A stretch of 7,993 nucleotides of DNA from Spirochaetaceae bacterium (GTDB lineage Bacteria > Spirochaetota > Spirochaetia > Treponematales > Breznakiellaceae). The stretch is from assembly GCA_031256815.1 (NCBI GenBank), contig JAIRPU010000106.1, positions 1 to 7,993 of the forward strand, read 5' to 3'. Shown in pieces: positions 6,697 through 7,993 of the stretch; the stretch's first letter is position 1; each line of letters starts with the position of its first letter. Under the pieces are notes generated by a model that worked only from the letters and a program-made list of their open reading frames with translations, was not told the origin of the DNA and did no database searches. The position numbers and the translations under genes were made by a program.

Positions 6697-7165
6697 TAAG
6701 CCTCCGGTTTCGTATTTCCTCCGCGGCAAGCACGGCGCGGACAATCGTTTGCGCGTCTGTACACCGGCATTTTGTGCCGTCGTAGGCCTGGACAATAATT
6801 TCTTTGCACAAAGACTGTTTTGAACGCAAAAGAGATTCCGCCAAAAGGATTTTGCCGGCATTGCAGTAACCGCAGTTTTCTACGCCTGCGCCGGTAAAAG
6901 CGGCGATAATATCTTTGTATTCGGCTGTCTCCGAAAATCCCTCTATTGTGATTACGTTTGCGCCATTCAAATTAAATGCCGGAACAAGGCATGAGGGGGT
7001 AATAACATCGTTAAAAAATACTGCGCAGGCGCCGCATTGCCCGCTATGGCAGCCCGATTTTGCGCCGGTAAGCCCGAATTTTCCGCGCAAAAGGTCAATC
7101 AGTCTTTCGTTAGGTTCTGCTTCGGCGGTAACTTTTTTATTATTCAATAAAAAATTTACAGTCAT
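6686..7165 (-). CDS. [2Fe-2S] protein, xanthine/CO dehydrogenase small-subunit family
   Basis: This 159-residue protein has the usual length of XdhC/CoxS-like subunits. It has an N-terminal plant-ferredoxin-type domain with Cys39, Cys44, Cys47 (CHSGQCGAC) and Cys59. A C-terminal helical domain follows with Cys98, Cys101 (CGYC) and Cys133, Cys135 (CRC). All eight cluster ligands are kept, so two [2Fe-2S] clusters are predicted. Around the second cluster the family consensus QCGFCTPG is replaced by NCGYCNAG (97-104), and CRCTGY by CRCTDA (133-138). The lost Gln is a residue that normally lies against the molybdopterin. The start at 7165 is chosen because it matches the family N-terminus and sits 4 nt after the HAD stop, with a weak GGGG upstream. 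It is probably translationally coupled on both sides and partners the FAD protein at 5857-6696. Confidence 0.85.
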   Translation of the reverse strand: MTVNFLLNNKKVTAEAEPNERLIDLLRGKFGLTGAKSGCHSGQCGACAVFFNDVITPSCLVPAFNLNGANVITIEGFSETAEYKDIIAAFTGAGVENCGYCNAGKILLAESLLRSKQSLCKEIIVQAYDGTKCRCTDAQTIVRAVLAAEEIRNRRLNAE

Positions 7166-7169
7166 TTTG

Positions 7170-7844
7170 CTACCCCAATACGGCACATTCAAGCTGGCGG
7201 TAACTGCGGAACACAATCAAAGCGCCGCCATGGAAGCGCAGGCGCGGCACAGGTTCTATAAGCGCCGTCTTCATTCCAACGCCGGAAGCGCCTTTTATGT
7301 CGTGGGTAACGCTGTTGCCAACATAAAGGATACGTTCAGGCGGAGTTCCCAGCGCCTCCGCCAAACGATAGAATGGGCGCGGGTTTGGTTTTAACCGGCC
7401 TGTAAACTCTGAGCCAATTTCAACATCCCAAAGCCCGTCCAAACCAAGATTCCGCAGTTTTTCGTGCGGCGGGAAGTCGGACATTGCCGCTGTTTTAAGG
7501 CCCAGGGAGCGGAAGTGTTCAATAACAGCGCGAACATTTTTAAAAGGTTTTATTTTTTTAAAAACATCACACCACGAACGGTAGATAAGCTGCTCCACGC
7601 AGGCTTTGCAAACCGCTTCGTCTTCGTTCAGAATCTGCGAAATAATCTTTGCCTGAGCGTCAAAAAAAGAGCCTTCAAACTCTTCCTTGCGTATAATTTT
7701 TCTTGCTTTACGAAAGGCGTTTACAAGTTTAAAGTGCGCCAGAACTTTTGGCACAAGAGAGGGTAAAATACGGTGATTAGGATACAGAGTGCCGTCTATA
7801 TCAAACGCTATTGCGTCAATTTTGTTTTTTTCCAAAAAACTCAT
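7170..7844 (-). CDS. HAD-superfamily hydrolase
   Basis: This 224-residue cytoplasmic protein is a probable phosphatase of subfamily HAD-IA. Motif I is DIDGTLYPN (15-23, nucleophile Asp15 and acid Asp17). A helical cap follows at about 25-95, then motif II Ser122 (AMSDFP), motif III Lys152 (LKPNPRPF) and motif IV VGNSVTHDI (175-183). The first acidic residue of motif IV is Asn177 while Asp182 is kept, a modest departure from the usual GDS. The ATG at 7844 is chosen because motif I then lies near the N-terminus, as is typical. The open frame continues to 7928, but that part runs through the promoter and the repeat motif at 7902-7928. The substrate is unknown; candidates include sugar phosphates and nucleotides. 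It is the first gene of the minus-strand operon. Confidence 0.82.
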   Translation of the reverse strand: MSFLEKNKIDAIAFDIDGTLYPNHRILPSLVPKVLAHFKLVNAFRKARKIIRKEEFEGSFFDAQAKIISQILNEDEAVCKACVEQLIYRSWCDVFKKIKPFKNVRAVIEHFRSLGLKTAAMSDFPPHEKLRNLGLDGLWDVEIGSEFTGRLKPNPRPFYRLAEALGTPPERILYVGNSVTHDIKGASGVGMKTALIEPVPRLRFHGGALIVFRSYRQLECAVLG

Positions 7845-7851
7845 TATTTGT

Positions 7852-7874
7852 ATTATAGCAGAATGAACGCCGTC
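7852..7874 (-). promoter_or_regulatory. Extended -10 promoter of the HAD-FeS-FAD operon
   Basis: On the minus strand a perfect TATAAT (7857-7852) is preceded by TGC, giving the extended form TGnTATAAT. The -35 region is poor (TTATCT at 7880-7875, 17-bp spacing), as extended -10 promoters tolerate. Only 7 nt separate the box from the ATG at 7844, so the predicted transcription start lies at or next to the start codon. No ribosome-binding site is visible, which suggests a leaderless message. Confidence 0.6.
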
Positions 7875-7901
7875 AGATAAGCCGTCTTTAAGCGAGCAGG
7901 T

Positions 7902-7928
7902 TTTTGGGCGCATTTTTGCCGGAGGCAT
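7902..7928 (-). repeat. 27-bp element, inverted partner of 261-287
   Basis: Read on the minus strand, this segment matches 261-287 at 24 of 27 bases, with 19 consecutive identical bases (7920-7902). The loop of its small hairpin is TCC where the partner has GGA. It borders the GC-rich DNA that begins at 7929. Its ATG (7928) opens the frame that runs into the HAD gene with MPPAKMRPK, close to MPEAKMRPK from the other copy. A repeat-derived N-terminal extension is therefore suspected rather than true HAD sequence. Confidence 0.8.
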
Positions 7929-7993
7929 AAGCGCCTAGTCCGCGTCCGCCGCAGGCGGACGGCTGACGCGGCATTGTCGCCAGCCGCGGCCTG
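7929..7993. repeat. GC-rich repeat DNA with an 8-bp hairpin
   Basis: The sequence turns GC-rich again to the window end. CGTCCGCC (7943-7950) is the exact reverse complement of 7954-7961, with loop GCA. TCGCCAGCCGCGG (7977-7989) matches 66-78 at 12 of 13 bases in the same orientation, linking this block to the repeat region at 1-260. It is truncated by the window edge. Confidence 0.65.

Noticed and set aside
6743..6754. Second half-site resembling the operator (AATCGTTTGCGC)
   Set aside because: Twelve bases equal one half of the 351-376 palindrome up to its variable base, but the other half is absent and the sequence encodes conserved family residues (AQTIVR) of the FeS protein, so chance is the simplest explanation.
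6697..6861. N-terminal extension of the FAD-subunit homolog to 6861
   Set aside because: It lies almost wholly inside the FeS gene in another frame; ATG 6696 has a good GGAGG and matches the family N-terminus.
7845..7928. N-terminal extension of the HAD protein to an ATG at 7928
   Set aside because: It crosses an extended -10 promoter and the dispersed 27-bp motif, has no ribosome-binding site and is not needed for the HAD fold.

Overview
The window looks like chromosomal DNA of a spirochaete, most likely a treponeme of moderate G+C content such as those of termite or other guts. This rests on gene style and on the very GC-rich palindromic DNA at both ends. It is an inference, because there is no rRNA or marker gene here.

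Layout: bases 1-260 are gene-free GC-rich DNA built from short direct and inverted repeats. At 261-287 lies a 27-bp motif that recurs inverted at 7902-7928. A clear sigma70-type promoter (306-334) and a 26-bp near-perfect palindrome (351-376, a probable LacI-family operator) then lead into a plus-strand cluster. Its genes are a short-chain dehydrogenase (404-1180), a lipoprotein sugar-binding protein (1238-2164), a tandem-ATPase sugar ABC protein (2216-3724), an RbsC-type permease (3721-4698) and a LacI-family regulator (4731-5774). Together they read as a self-regulated uptake and first-oxidation system for an unidentified monosaccharide or polyol. A stem-loop between the binding-protein and ATPase genes (2171-2190) probably sets the unequal expression usual for such operons.

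An 82-bp spacer (5775-5856) separates this cluster from a convergent minus-strand operon. In transcription order it encodes a HAD-superfamily hydrolase (7844-7170), a two-cluster [2Fe-2S] protein of the xanthine dehydrogenase/CO dehydrogenase small-subunit family (7165-6686) and a FAD-subunit relative of the same enzymes (6696-5857). The molybdenum-binding catalytic subunit is absent, and both electron-transfer proteins depart from family consensus at residues normally facing flavin or molybdopterin. This orphan pair is the least explained part of the window. Past the HAD promoter the sequence returns to GC-rich palindromic repeat DNA (7929-7993).

The observations most worth a second look are the 27-bp inverted pair, whose only differences amount to an inverted hairpin loop; the lac-like operator; the molybdenum-less FeS/FAD pair; and the apparently leaderless HAD promoter.
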